Shown here: positions 57,218-64,000 of the stretch, in pieces | Position numbering within the stretch: position 1 is the stretch's first letter | Layout of the letters: every line of letters starts with the position of its first letter | NCBI RefSeq assembly: GCF_000389965.1 | Contig: NC_021191.1 | Span: 5,829,501 to 5,893,500 of the forward strand | Origin: Actinoplanes sp. N902-109 | GTDB taxonomy: Bacteria > Actinomycetota > Actinomycetes > Mycobacteriales > Micromonosporaceae | Direction of reading: 5' to 3' | Length of the DNA: 64,000 bases | Made by a program: the position numbers and the translations under genes | The notes under the pieces: model-generated | What the model was told of the DNA's origin: nothing | The model's database searches: none | The model's input: the letters and a program-made list of their open reading frames with translations, nothing else

Positions 57218-59858
57218 GTCCGCCGCCAAGCAGGTCGTCGAGGTCCGGGCCGCGCTGTCGCACGCGCTCGGAGTGGCCACCGACGCGCTGGCAGCCGCCC
57301 GGCGCGAGCACGAGAACGCGCTCACCCGGCGCACCCGGGTGGTGGCCGCCGCCCGGGAACGCCGCGCCCGGCTGGCCCACGAGCGGGACAAGCGGCTGCA
57401 CGAGATCGACGAGCAGCACGACCGCAACCTGGCCGAGCTCGCCGGTGCCGCGATCGAGACCGCCGCGCTGGCCGCTCCGGGCGCCGCCGGCCTGCCCTGG
57501 TCGCACTGGACCCCGACCCCGGCCGGCTCCGGTGCCCCGGCGCCGGAGTTCCGCGTGGGGCGGCTGCTGCTGCCGTACGAGGGCGATGTCCCGGCTCTGG
57601 TCCCCCTGCTCGACCGGGGGCACGTGGCGGTGCACGGCGACGACCGGATCGGCGACGACGTGGTGGCCGGGCTGCTGCTGCGCGCCCTGGGCAGCGCCGA
57701 ACCGGGCCGGGTCCTGCTCACCGGCTACGACCCCGAGCAGCTCGGCGGGGGGCTGGCCGGGTTCGCCCCGCTGGCACCGGCCGGGGTGCTGCAGTTCGTC
57801 GGCCCCGGCGGGCTCGGCGCGCTGCTCGACGAGCTGGTCGACCACGTGCGCCGGATCAACGAGACCGTGCTGGCCGGTGAGCACTCCTCGCTGCGCGAGC
57901 TGGCCGCCGCGACCGGGCGCCGCCCCGAGCCGTGGCGGGTGGCGATCCTGCTCGGCGCCGGGCGCCCCGACGAGCTGTCCAAGCACGAGCGCAGCCAGCT
58001 CGACCGGCTGCTGCGCACCGGCGCTGCCTGCGGCGTCCACCTGATCGTGCGCGACCTGCCGGTGCCCACCGGCGCGCCGCTGATCGAGACCGTCACCGCC
58101 GCGCCGGGCGATGCGGGCCGGCTCAGCGGCTGCGGAGAGCTGAGCGTCGAGCTCGACCCGGGGCCGCCGCCCGCGGTGGTGACCCGCACCTGCCGGGCCA
58201 TCGCCGACCACGTCGCGGCCGGTCCGGCACCGGTGGCGCTGGACAGCCTGCTGCCCGGGCAGGAATGGCAGGAGACCTCGGCCCGGGCGCTGACCGCACC
58301 GCTGGGCGACAGCCCGCAGGGCGCCCCGGTGCACGTCACGCTCTCCGACTACCCGCCGCACGCGCTGATCGCCGGCCCCTCGGGCACCGGCAAGACCAAC
58401 CTGATCTACGCCTGGATGGGCGCGCTGGCGGCCCGCTACTCCCCCGCCGAGCTGGCGTTCTACCTGCTCGATTTCAAGGAGGGGGTGTCCTTCGCCCGGT
58501 TCGCCCCGGGCCGGCGCGACCCCAGCTGGCTGCCGCACGTGCGGCTGGTCGGCGTCAACGTCAACACCGACCGAGAGTTCGGCCTGGCCCTGCTCCGCTT
58601 TCTCGGCGCCGAGCTGCGCAGCCGCGCCGACGCCGCGAAACAGCACGAGGTGACCAACCTCGCCGAGCTGCGCGCCGAGGACCCGGAGGGCACCTGGCCG
58701 CGGATCGTGGCCGTGGTCGACGAGTTCCAGGTGTTGCTGTCCGGGCGCGACGCGGTCGCCGCCGAGGCCGTCGACCTGCTCGAGGACCTCGCCCGGCGGG
58801 GCCGCTCGCAGGGCATCCACCTGGTGCTGGCCAGCCAGGACGTGTCCGGCATCGAGGCGCTGTGGGGCCGGCCCGCGCTGGTCGCCCAGTTCTCGCTGCG
58901 CATCGCGCTGCCCCGGGCCCGCCGGGTGCTGGCCGAGCAGAACGCCGCCGCCGACGTGCTGCCGCGCTACCACGCCGTGGTCAACGCCGACTCGGGGGCG
59001 CTGGAGGCCAACCGGGTCGTGCGGGTGCCCGACGCCGGCGACCGCGACCGCTGGAGCGAGCTGCAGCACCGGCTGTGGCGGCGGCGCCCGCCGGAGCTGC
59101 CCGCGCCCCGGCTGTTCGACGGCGACGCGATCCCCCGGCTGGACGACAGCCTCGACTACCGCCGGCTGGCCCCGGCCGGCACCATCGCCGCCCCGGTGGT
59201 GCTGCTCGGCGAGACCATCGACGTGCAGGCCCGCTCGGCGACCACGGTGCTGCGCCGGGCGCCGGGCCGCAACATCGCGGTCATGGGCACCCGGGTCGAC
59301 GAGGCCTGCGCGGTGCTGCACACCGCGGCCCGCTCGCTGGCGGCCCAGTTCGAGCCGGGTGCGGCGCAGTTCAAGGTCGGTTGTTTCGACACCGACGCGG
59401 GCACGGCGATCGACGCCCTGCACGGCATCCTGCCCGCGGACACCGGCTACTACGACACCGACAACGCCGACTTCCTGTTCGAGGACGCCACCACCCGCGC
59501 CACCGAGGGCACCGCCGCCGACCGGCCGCTGTTCCTGCTGCTGTACGCGGTGGACGCGGCCCCCAGCGCCGCCGCCGGCCAGCTGCGCACGATCCTGCGC
59601 CAGGGCCCGGAACGCCGGGTGCATGTGATCGGCTGGTGGCGCGGGGCGTCGCTGCTGCGGGACACCCTCGGCGGGCCGGCCAGCCGTACCGACGTGATCG
59701 GCTCGTGGGTCGCTCTTGACGTGCACGGCAGCGAGCTCTCGCCGTACTACCCGGGGCAGGGTTCCCCGGCGTGGTACCCGCGACCCTGGCGAGCGCTGCA
59801 CTTCGACCGCTCGGTGCACCGCGGCGCCGAGGTGATCATCCCCTACGGACCAGCATAG
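57210..59858 (+). CDS. FtsK/SpoIIIE-like ATPase with a degenerate second lobe
   Basis: An 882-residue soluble protein. Residues 5-85 form a charged coiled coil with no membrane segment. After a linking domain, an FtsK/SpoIIIE ATPase lobe carries Walker A G-P-S-G-T-G-K-T at 389-396 and Walker B I-V-A-V-V-D-E-F near 500, plus L-V-L-A-S-Q-D-V. A second lobe (about 680-880) keeps the strand pattern but has A-V-M-G-T-R-V-D-E in place of Walker A and L-F-L-L-L-Y-A-V-D in place of Walker B. Active first and decayed later lobes also occur in EccC/EssC of type VII secretion. The 3' neighbour encodes membrane helices that could anchor it. Confidence 0.88.
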   Translation: MPESAAKQVVEVRAALSHALGVATDALAAARREHENALTRRTRVVAAARERRARLAHERDKRLHEIDEQHDRNLAELAGAAIETAALAAPGAAGLPWSHWTPTPAGSGAPAPEFRVGRLLLPYEGDVPALVPLLDRGHVAVHGDDRIGDDVVAGLLLRALGSAEPGRVLLTGYDPEQLGGGLAGFAPLAPAGVLQFVGPGGLGALLDELVDHVRRINETVLAGEHSSLRELAAATGRRPEPWRVAILLGAGRPDELSKHERSQLDRLLRTGAACGVHLIVRDLPVPTGAPLIETVTAAPGDAGRLSGCGELSVELDPGPPPAVVTRTCRAIADHVAAGPAPVALDSLLPGQEWQETSARALTAPLGDSPQGAPVHVTLSDYPPHALIAGPSGTGKTNLIYAWMGALAARYSPAELAFYLLDFKEGVSFARFAPGRRDPSWLPHVRLVGVNVNTDREFGLALLRFLGAELRSRADAAKQHEVTNLAELRAEDPEGTWPRIVAVVDEFQVLLSGRDAVAAEAVDLLEDLARRGRSQGIHLVLASQDVSGIEALWGRPALVAQFSLRIALPRARRVLAEQNAAADVLPRYHAVVNADSGALEANRVVRVPDAGDRDRWSELQHRLWRRRPPELPAPRLFDGDAIPRLDDSLDYRRLAPAGTIAAPVVLLGETIDVQARSATTVLRRAPGRNIAVMGTRVDEACAVLHTAARSLAAQFEPGAAQFKVGCFDTDAGTAIDALHGILPADTGYYDTDNADFLFEDATTRATEGTAADRPLFLLLYAVDAAPSAAAGQLRTILRQGPERRVHVIGWWRGASLLRDTLGGPASRTDVIGSWVALDVHGSELSPYYPGQGSPAWYPRPWRALHFDRSVHRGAEVIIPYGPA

Positions 59859-60569
59859 ATGACCATCGGCGACACCGACGGCGTGCTCGAGCGCCGCACC
59901 CCCGACTACCGCAGCGTGCTGCGCAAGCTGATCAATCTCGACGACGAGGCGGCCCTGCACCGCGGTGAGGCCCACGACTGGCACGACAGCCGGGCGGCCG
60001 AGGCCGACGAAGCGGTGCGCGTGGCCACCCAGCGCGTCCGCGACGCCGAGCAGTCCGTCGCCGCGGCCCAGCGCCACCTGGAGGAGGTCGACGCCGACGT
60101 GGCCGGCTTCTGGGCCGAGTTCGCCCACCGCACCGGCCGCCTGGCCGACCGCTTCGGCGGCGCCCCGCAACCCCAGATCCCGCGCCAGCGCGACCGTAAC
60201 GCCGCCGACTACCTGCAGGAAGCCGCGGCCACGGCGGCCTGGACCCCGGCCGCCAAGCCGCTGAAGGGCGCGGCCATGCTGTACGCCGGCCTGGGCGCGC
60301 TCGGCGGCGCGGTCGGCCTGGCGGCGTGGTCGCTGCTGCGCTGGGCGGGCCGGGAGAGCGGCGGCGACCTGGCGGCGGGCCTGCCGGTGGTGGCCCTGAT
60401 CGTCGCCCTGCTCGGCCCGATCCTCGCGGTGGTGACGGCCAAGCGCGTCGCCGACCGCAGCGGCACCCCGCTCGACGCCTCCGCCGTGGCCACCGTCCTG
60501 ATCTCGGCCCTGATCACCGCGGGCCTGATCCTGGCGATCGTCCGCAACAGCGCGACCGGCGGCGGCTGA
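59859..60569 (+). CDS. Coiled-coil protein with three C-terminal membrane helices
   Basis: A 236-residue protein. Residues 25-100 are a charged coiled coil, and three hydrophobic helices lie at about 138-160, 172-193 and 208-228 (LYAGLGALGGAVGLAAWSLL, PVVALIVALLGPILAVV, ATVLISALITAGLILAIV). The N-terminus is thus probably cytosolic. Its ATG directly follows the TAG of the FtsK-like gene, so the two are made together. It likely supplies the membrane anchor that the ATPase lacks. No family recognised. Confidence 0.85.
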   Translation: MTIGDTDGVLERRTPDYRSVLRKLINLDDEAALHRGEAHDWHDSRAAEADEAVRVATQRVRDAEQSVAAAQRHLEEVDADVAGFWAEFAHRTGRLADRFGGAPQPQIPRQRDRNAADYLQEAAATAAWTPAAKPLKGAAMLYAGLGALGGAVGLAAWSLLRWAGRESGGDLAAGLPVVALIVALLGPILAVVTAKRVADRSGTPLDASAVATVLISALITAGLILAIVRNSATGGG

Positions 60570-60639
60570 CACGGGTCCGGCGACGCCGTGTGCCCGCTGG
60601 TCCACTGCGACGGCCGATCAGGGGGCCGGCCGGGCGGGA

Positions 60640-60912
60640 TCAGGCGGCGGCCAGCTCCCGGTCCGGAATCCGCGGCCGGCGGTCGTAGGCGGTGGTGACC
60701 GTGCCCAGTGCCCATCGCATCCGCCGGGCGGCGGACTCGGGGTAGTCGCCGTAGGCGGTGGCCACGGCGGCGATGCAGCCGCGGGTGCCCCCGCGCGCGT
60801 GGACGGCGGCCGCGATGGCCGCGGTGACGGTGGTGACGTCGGGGCGTGAGCCGGTCGCGAGGTCGCTGGCGAAGACGGCGGCGGCGCGGGCGGTGCGAAG
60901 CTGGGTGCGCAT
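60640..60912 (-). CDS. Small hypothetical protein
   Basis: A 90-residue protein of unknown function: RTARAAAVFASDLATG, then a predicted helix T-A-A-I-A-A-A-V-H-A-R-G-G, C-I-A-A-V-A-T-A-Y-G-D-Y-P, and R-M-R-W-A-L-G-T-V. The alternation of helices looks like a real small domain. ATG at 60912 has GTGGAG nine bases upstream; a GTG five codons earlier is possible. It is on the strand opposite the FtsK-like cluster. Confidence 0.65.
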   Translation of the reverse strand: MRTQLRTARAAAVFASDLATGSRPDVTTVTAAIAAAVHARGGTRGCIAAVATAYGDYPESAARRMRWALGTVTTAYDRRPRIPDRELAAA

Positions 60913-61014
60913 GTCGATCAACTCCACGGTGGTCGATGTCCTACCACCTGAGAGTGGACCCGGGGCGCCACTGATGCCTCCGGATCATCACCGAGTTCTT
61001 CCCCTGAGGCCGGC

Positions 61015-61047
61015 GCGAGGGCTCGCGTACGCGACGCAAGCCCTCGC
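61015..61047 (-). terminator. Terminator of the JmjC operon
   Basis: Inverted repeat GCGAGGGCT (61015-61023) and AGCCCTCGC (61039-61047) with a 15-base loop, ten bases beyond the stop of the JmjC gene. Confidence 0.75.
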
Positions 61048-61056
61048 GGGGAAGGG

Positions 61057-62310
61057 TCAGACAGCGGCCGGCACCAGGACAGCCTCGCGCAGCAGCCGGC
61101 GGGCGAGAACCAGCCGGTCCGGGTCGTCGTCGAGGCCTGGCAGATCACCGACACGGTGGACGGCGCCGTCGAGCACCGTGCGCACCGCCTCGGCGCAGTA
61201 GGCCGGCAGCCGCAGCGTACGACCGGTGAGCCGGAGGACCACGTGCTCCGCGCCGTCCTCGACGAGCTGCCAGCGCAGGGCGTGCCGTACGGTGACCCGG
61301 TCGTCCGGGGTGAGCTGCTCGGCAAAGGCCAGCTGGGCCAGCGGCTTGACCGGCTCGGGGCGCTGGGCGGACCAGGCCCGGGGGCGCAGGCGCGCGGCGA
61401 CCTCAGCCGGGTCGGCGTCGAGCAGCCAGTCGCGCAGGGCGGCCACCGTCTCGGTGAGTTCCGGTGCGACCTGGGCCGGGTCGGCGACATCCATCCCGTA
61501 CGGCAGGGTCGCCCGCAGTCGCTGATCGCCCGCGGCAAGGTGGAGAAGCTCCTCCACCAGGGCGTAACGGGTCAGCGCCCGGACCCCGAAGGTGAGGTGC
61601 AGCGAGCGCTCGCCCTGCGCCTCGGCCGAGTGCAGCCAGCCGCGCGGCAGATAGAGGGCGTCGCCGGGGGCCAGCACCACGTCGAGGGTCGCGGGACCCT
61701 GCGCGGTCGCGCCCACCTCGTCGGCGCGCCCGCCCCAGGCCTGGCGTTCCAGCGGTTCGGGCAGCACCGGCTCGTGGATGCGCCAGCGCTTGGTCCCATC
61801 GACCTGCAGCACGAACACGTCGTGGGTGTCGTAGTGGGTCGCGAAGCCCCGGTTGCCGGCCGGGGTCAGATAGGCGTTGACCTGCAGCGGCTGACGCAGC
61901 TCGGCGCCGAGCCGGCGGGCGTAGTCGATCAGTGGCGGCCAGATCCGGTGCAGGCCCTGCAGCACGAGGGTGGCCCCCTCGGCGTACAGCTTCATGACCT
62001 TGTCATCCATGACCTGGTCGGAGATCTCGGCGCCGGCGCCGCCGCTGCCGGTGTACGCCGAAGCGGCCAGGACCGTGCCCTGGTTGGCCACCCGCAGGAA
62101 CGGGGTGCGCAGGCCGCGCTCGCTGAGCAGTTCGTCGACCGCCTCCGGGGAGAGCAGGTCACGGAAGCCGCCCGGGCCGGCCAGCTCGTCGGCCCGGGTG
62201 AGCAGCGGCTGACGCCCCCAGTACGCCTCCGCGAACTTGGCCGGGTCGACCGCGACGGCGCGGGACAGGGCCGGGCGGTCGTTGGTGCCGCCCGGCGCTG
62301 TGTCAGTCAT
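61057..62310 (-). CDS. JmjC/cupin-type 2-oxoglutarate oxygenase (ribosomal-oxygenase-like)
   Basis: A 417-residue protein of the ROX/YcfD-like JmjC family. The Fe(II) ligands are visible as H159-x-D161 in F-A-T-H-Y-D-T-H-D and a distal H227 in L-P-R-G-W-L-H-S-A. L-Q-V-D-G-T-K-R-W is the usual block between them, with Lys as candidate 2-oxoglutarate ligand. A C-terminal helical/winged domain follows. Members hydroxylate amino-acid side chains in proteins or peptides. ATG at 62310. The repeat-peptide gene ends 13 bases upstream, so the two form an operon. Confidence 0.9.
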   Translation of the reverse strand: MTDTAPGGTNDRPALSRAVAVDPAKFAEAYWGRQPLLTRADELAGPGGFRDLLSPEAVDELLSERGLRTPFLRVANQGTVLAASAYTGSGGAGAEISDQVMDDKVMKLYAEGATLVLQGLHRIWPPLIDYARRLGAELRQPLQVNAYLTPAGNRGFATHYDTHDVFVLQVDGTKRWRIHEPVLPEPLERQAWGGRADEVGATAQGPATLDVVLAPGDALYLPRGWLHSAEAQGERSLHLTFGVRALTRYALVEELLHLAAGDQRLRATLPYGMDVADPAQVAPELTETVAALRDWLLDADPAEVAARLRPRAWSAQRPEPVKPLAQLAFAEQLTPDDRVTVRHALRWQLVEDGAEHVVLRLTGRTLRLPAYCAEAVRTVLDGAVHRVGDLPGLDDDPDRLVLARRLLREAVLVPAAV

Positions 62311-62323
62311 GGCCGGTCGCTTC

Positions 62324-62704
62324 TCAGGACGCGGTGCCGTCGGCGCCACCGTCGTGACCGCCCGGGTTCGCGCCACCGTCGGCCGGGCCCTCGCCCGCCG
62401 AACCATCCGCGCCACCGTCGTGACCACCCGGGTTCGCGCCACCGTCCGCCGGGCCCTCGCCCGCCGAACCATCCGCGCCACCGTCGTGACCACCCGGGTT
62501 CGCGCCACCGTCCGCCGGGCCCTCGCCCGCCGAACCGTCCGCGCCACCGTCGTGACCACCCGGGTTCGCGCCACCGTCCGCCGGGCCCTCGCCCGCCGAA
62601 CCATCCGCGCCACCGTCATGGCCGCCCGGGTTGGCGCCGCCGTCGGCCACACCCTCGCCCGAGACGCCGCTGCCGCCGGTGATGTCGTCGTCGCTCAGTC
62701 GCAT
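62324..62704 (-). CDS. Repetitive Gly/Asp/Asn peptide, candidate substrate of the JmjC oxygenase
   Basis: A 126-residue peptide. The 21-residue leader starts MRLSDDDITGG. It is followed by four full copies and one partial copy of a 22-residue unit that begins GGANPGGHDGGADG and ends EGPAD, and the protein ends in TAS. Each unit has one Asn, one His and several Asp, side chains that JmjC enzymes can hydroxylate. ATG at 62704 lies about eight bases after AGAGGG; the ATG at 62710 is too close to it. The leader recalls short Ser-Asp-rich peptides found beside such oxygenases, some annotated BatC in streptomycetes. Confidence 0.75.
   Translation of the reverse strand: MRLSDDDITGGSGVSGEGVADGGANPGGHDGGADGSAGEGPADGGANPGGHDGGADGSAGEGPADGGANPGGHDGGADGSAGEGPADGGANPGGHDGGADGSAGEGPADGGANPGGHDGGADGTAS
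62327..62641. repeat. 66-bp in-frame tandem repeat, 4.8 units
   Basis: Near-identical 66-bp units encode the 22-residue repeats. The inner copies differ at only a few bases, which implies recent duplication. Both strands are open through the array, so the plus-strand frame here is an artefact. Confidence 0.9.
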
Positions 62705-62778
62705 GATCATTCCCTCTCGTCGGTGGACGAGCCGTTCGTACCCGTTTCGATCACCGCATAACCGGGAAGTCGCGTCTG

Positions 62779-63519
62779 GTGCTGGTGATGGGCACCTCAG
62801 GCTGGCAGTACCGGGATTGGCGCGGCGAGGACCGGCTCTACCCGCCGGACCTGCCGCAGCGGCTGTGGCTGGAGAAATTCGCCGAGTCGTTCGCCACCGT
62901 CGAGGTCAACAACGCGTTCTACCGGCTGCCGGAGAAGGCGACGTTCGAGAGCTGGCGGACCCGTACGCCGGCGGGTTTCTGTTTCGCGGTCAAGATGAGC
63001 CGCTACCTGACCCACATCAAGCGGCTCAAGGAGCCGGCCGAGCCGGTGGCCCGGTTCCTGGACCGCGCGGCCGGACTGGGCGACAAGCTCGGCCCGGTGC
63101 TGATCCAGCTGCCGCCGACCCTGAAGGTGGACGTCGCGGCGCTGGACGAGACGCTCGGGCTGTTCCCCCGCGAGGTGCGGGTCGCCGTCGAGCCCCGGCA
63201 CGACAGCTGGTGGATCGAACAGGTGCGCGACGTGCTGGCCGCGCACAACGCGGCCCTGTCCTGGGCCGACCGCAAGGGCCGCCCGGTGACCCCGTTGTGG
63301 GTGACCGCGGACTTCGGCTACCTGCGGCTGCACGAGGGCCGGGCCAAGCCGTGGCCGCACTACGGGCGCACCGCGCTGGGCACGTGGCTCGATCGGGTGC
63401 CGGGCGTTCCCACGTACGTGTATTTCAACAACGATCCCGGCGGCGCGGCGGTGACCGACGCCACGACGATGGCCGGGCTCGCCCGCCGCAGAGGCCTGGA
63501 TGTCACCCGCACCCCGTAG
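62779..63519 (+). CDS. DUF72 family protein
   Basis: A 246-residue TIM-barrel-like protein of the DUF72 family. It opens M-G-T-S-G-W-Q-Y-R-D-W, then L-Y-P, F-A-T-V-E-V-N-N-A-F-Y-R-L-P and F-C-F-A-V-K-M-S-R-Y-L-T-H-I-K-R-L. It ends with V-Y-F-N-N-D. The family binds a metal in related structures, but the activity is not established. Start GTG at 62779, or ATG at 62788. It is divergent from the repeat-peptide gene by 74 bases. Confidence 0.9.
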   Translation: MLVMGTSGWQYRDWRGEDRLYPPDLPQRLWLEKFAESFATVEVNNAFYRLPEKATFESWRTRTPAGFCFAVKMSRYLTHIKRLKEPAEPVARFLDRAAGLGDKLGPVLIQLPPTLKVDVAALDETLGLFPREVRVAVEPRHDSWWIEQVRDVLAAHNAALSWADRKGRPVTPLWVTADFGYLRLHEGRAKPWPHYGRTALGTWLDRVPGVPTYVYFNNDPGGAAVTDATTMAGLARRRGLDVTRTP

Positions 63520-63529
63520 GGTGGTCGGA

Positions 63530-64000
63530 GTGCTGAACGTGGTGGAACTGAACGGGCGGGCGCCCGATGTGGCCGAGCTGCACCGGCTCGTCACGATCGA
63601 CTACGGCCACTACACGAGCATGCAGGTGCGCGACGGCCGGGTCCGCGGGCTCGCGCTGCACCTGGCCCGGCTCGCGGACGGCGCCGAGGAGCTGTTCGGC
63701 CACCGCATCGGCGTCGCCGAGGAGCATCGGCTGCTCACCCTGGTGCGGCACGCTCTCGGCCCGGCGCGCGACGCTTCCGTACGGGTGACGCTCGTGCCCG
63801 GCCCGGAGATGGACTCGCCGCCCGACGTGCTGGTGTCGGTCTCCGGCCCGGCGTCCGACGCCCCCGGGCCCGGGCTGCGCCTGCAGACCGTCGGGTACGC
63901 CCGTGATCTGCCCGAGCACAAGCACCGCGGCACGTTCATGCTCAACTACCACCTGCGCGAGGCCCGGCTGGCCGGCTTCGACGACCGGGTGTTCGCCGGT
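63530..64000 (+). CDS. Class IV aminotransferase, 3' part outside the window
   Basis: The first 157 residues of a PLP-dependent class IV aminotransferase-like protein. It shows V-T-I-D-Y-G-H-Y-T-S-M-Q-V-R-D-G, then L-H-L-A-R-L-A-D-G, and V-R-V-T-L-V-P-G near the middle, then H-K-H-R-G-T-F as the probable lysine block. It resembles the small actinobacterial branch related to aminodeoxychorismate lyase and branched-chain aminotransferases. GTG at 63530, eleven bases after the DUF72 stop, suggests co-transcription. Confidence 0.8.
   Translation, partial: MLNVVELNGRAPDVAELHRLVTIDYGHYTSMQVRDGRVRGLALHLARLADGAEELFGHRIGVAEEHRLLTLVRHALGPARDASVRVTLVPGPEMDSPPDVLVSVSGPASDAPGPGLRLQTVGYARDLPEHKHRGTFMLNYHLREARLAGFDDRVFAG

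Noticed and set aside
57072..60605. Minus-strand open frame of 1177 codons opposite the FtsK-like cluster
   Set aside because: Low-complexity Arg/Gly/Pro/Ala translation. The plus strand has P-loop ATPase motifs and proper start/stop overlaps.
62237..62761. Plus-strand frame of 174 codons over the 66-bp repeat
   Set aside because: It is the complement of the repeat-peptide gene and gives Arg/Thr/Val repeats. The minus frame has a good ribosome binding site, a leader and an operon partner.

Overview
The window is high-GC DNA from an actinobacterium, most likely a Micromonosporaceae member such as Actinoplanes or Micromonospora. The support is a Pup-proteasome locus, a mycothiol ligase (mshC), an F420-type oxidoreductase, many GTG starts and many actinobacteria-specific DUF families. 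The genus is an inference from gene content. No rRNA, tRNA or CRISPR array was recognised.

Layout. 0-6.3 kb, minus strand: the proteasome locus, in transcription order arc/mpa, dop, pup, an endonuclease VII-fold gene, prcB, prcA; pafA is not in the window. 6.5-12.7 kb: ferredoxin, an unknown protein, tRNA m1A58 methyltransferase, an M50 site-2 protease, a RecB-like nuclease and a translationally coupled radical SAM-NUDIX pair. 12.9-18.5 kb: an atypical response regulator, a ribbon-helix-helix/DUF4097 pair with repeated TGACGTCA sites at its start, and a divergent MacB-type ABC exporter. 18.5-20.07 kb: non-coding, repeat-rich DNA. 20-33.7 kb: housekeeping and metabolic genes, including an ECF42-type sigma factor coupled to a DGPF protein, a divergent hypoxanthine phosphoribosyltransferase, a CDP-alcohol phosphatidyltransferase, a PAC2 protein, a sugar O-methyltransferase-like gene and a GntR regulator. 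33.7-39.9 kb: an accessory stretch of orphan genes, two broken genes and tandem repeats. 39.9-44.4 kb: the mshC operon. 44.6-49.1 kb: aldo/keto reductase, a decayed regulator, a TetR/quinone reductase pair, an inactivated IS5-family element and a long inverted repeat. 49.1-55.5 kb: peptidase, hemerythrin-like, LysR and a ClpC-like ATPase. 55.5-60.6 kb: a four-gene cluster built around an FtsK/SpoIIIE-like ATPase. 60.6-64 kb: a JmjC/cupin oxygenase behind a gene for a peptide of near-identical 22-residue repeats, then DUF72 and a truncated class IV aminotransferase.

How the genes work together. ARC, Dop, Pup and PrcAB make up most of the Pup-proteasome pathway, and the PAC2 protein and ClpC-like unfoldase add further proteolysis-related functions. 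The two best candidates for undescribed systems are (1) the FtsK-like ATPase cluster at 56.0-60.6 kb, which has a small helical protein, a possible adaptor, a soluble ATPase with a degenerate second lobe and a membrane anchor, a layout reminiscent of type VII secretion, and (2) the JmjC oxygenase plus repeat-peptide operon at 61.0-62.7 kb, which looks like an enzyme with a dedicated repetitive substrate.

Tandem GC-rich repeats recur at four separated places (18.6-20.05, 33.77-33.92, 39.48-39.88 and 62.33-62.64 kb), two of them inside reading frames.
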